From positions 1-13,701 of the forward strand of contig DASYUM010000312.1 in assembly GCA_036001225.1 (NCBI GenBank): a stretch of 13,701 bases of DNA, written 5' to 3'. This stretch comes from DASYUM01 sp036001225. Its GTDB lineage: Bacteria > Methylomirabilota > Methylomirabilia > Rokubacteriales > DASRDR01. How positions within the stretch are numbered: the first letter of the stretch is position 1; every line of letters begins with the position of its first letter. Shown piece after piece: positions 13,149-13,701 of this stretch. The notes under the pieces are model-generated. The model searched no databases. It saw only the letters and a program-made list of their open reading frames with translations, and had not been told where the DNA came from. The translations under genes and the position numbers were made by a program.

Positions 13149-13701
13149 TCAGCCCAGAATGTCGCGGGCGGCCAGGGTGAGGTCGGGAAAGGCCTGGACG
13201 GACACCATCCTGGGGGACGCGACCCGCTCGACGTCGCGGTAGCCGCGGAGCCCCGGCGTCCGGCAGACCTCGATGCAGTCGGCTTCGAGATCGATGATCC
13301 ACGTCTCGGGGATGCCGAAGTGGGCGTACCGTGGGAGCTTCACTTTGCGGTCGATGGTCAGCGAGGCGTCGCCGACCTCGATGACGAGCAGCGTGTCCGC
13401 CGGGGCCGGATGCCGGTCCCGATAGCGGACGAGCGGCGGCCGCAGGACCGCGAGGTCGGGCTCTGGCTCGTCGTGGCGACCCAGACGAACCGGGTTCTGG
13501 ACCCGAATGACCGCGCGATCACCGAGTGCGAACTGAAACACGCGATCCAGGGCGGTGACGCACGCGGCGTGACGCGGGCTGATCGTCACCTTCTGGACGA
13601 CCTCACCGTCGATCAGCTCGACGCGGTCCTGGGGACCGAGGATGCCGGTCTCGCCCATCCGCTCGTACTCCTCGACGGTGAAGCGTCGCCGCGCGATTTC
13701 G
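13149..13701 (-). CDS. Uma2-family (PD-(D/E)XK nuclease-like) protein, 5' end cut off
   Basis: The frame stays open to the window edge and the visible N-terminus RRRFTVEEYERMGETGIL is the usual Uma2 opening, so the real start lies just beyond 13701. The ATG at 13658 is an internal Met. Family marks in order: RVELIDGEVV, NPVRLGRHDEPEPDLAVL (with the acidic PEPD), LLVIEVGDASLTIDRKVKLP (the E-x-V ... D-R-x-x-K nuclease-like core) and RYAHFGIPETWIIDLE. The fold is that of restriction-endonuclease-like proteins, and predicted Asp, Glu and Lys are all kept. The cellular role of Uma2 proteins is largely unknown; they are expanded in Cyanobacteria, Chloroflexi, Planctomycetes and some other phyla. 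The gene is 4 bases upstream of the GGT-family gene. Confidence 0.88.
   Translation of the reverse strand, partial: EIARRRFTVEEYERMGETGILGPQDRVELIDGEVVQKVTISPRHAACVTALDRVFQFALGDRAVIRVQNPVRLGRHDEPEPDLAVLRPPLVRYRDRHPAPADTLLVIEVGDASLTIDRKVKLPRYAHFGIPETWIIDLEADCIEVCRTPGLRGYRDVERVASPRMVSVQAFPDLTLAARDILG

Noticed and set aside
11201..13180. 659-residue plus-strand frame opposite the GGT-family gene
   Set aside because: It is low-complexity Arg/His/Gly sequence; the minus strand encodes a clear family member over the same bases.

Overview
The window is about 13.7 kb of very GC-rich bacterial chromosome (roughly 70% G+C), densely coding, with few and short intergenic gaps. Nothing in it fixes the species. 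The GC level, the gene families and the CTCTCCCC...GGGGAGAGG repeat would suit a soil or subsurface lineage such as Rokubacteria/Methylomirabilota, Deltaproteobacteria or Gemmatimonadota-like groups; this is a low-confidence guess. No rRNA, tRNA, CRISPR, transposase or integrase was found.

Left edge (1-1300): the 3' end of a membrane-anchored TPM-domain (YgcG-like) protein, then a second short soluble TPM-domain protein. Convergent to them is a small exported protein of unknown function whose promoter sits almost on its GTG start.

Centre (1301-9833): a protein quality-control block, all on the + strand. It holds ftsH (membrane AAA+ zinc protease), an overlapping two-PDZ htrA/degP-type serine protease, a J-domain co-chaperone with only half of the usual DnaJ zinc finger, a small secreted Lys/Thr/Gly-rich protein with a beta-barrel-like core, and clpB (disaggregase). 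ftsH and htrA are translationally coupled. The other genes have their own recognisable control signals: an extended -10 promoter 10 bases before the J-protein start, a possible sigma-54 site before the secreted protein, a strong intrinsic terminator at 7084-7120, and a near-consensus sigma-70 promoter plus an inverted repeat in the clpB leader. Together these genes would handle membrane proteolysis, periplasmic proteolysis, substrate delivery to Hsp70, and rescue of aggregates.

Right side (9834-13701): an alpha/beta-hydrolase of the epoxide hydrolase type, whose ribosome site lies in a short dispersed-repeat-like palindrome. Facing it on the - strand is a probable operon of a Uma2-family nuclease-like gene (cut by the window edge), a divergent gamma-glutamyltransferase-family Ntn hydrolase, and an M23 (LytM-type) peptidase that appears split by a one-base frameshift near 11230. 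The hydrolase and the M23 gene overlap tail to tail by 9 bases.

No wholly new system is evident. The items most worth checking are the compact proteostasis block, the half-finger J-protein, the GGT homologue lacking its glutamyl-binding residues, the sigma-54-like site with the core-less 50-residue paralogue downstream, and the frameshifted peptidase.
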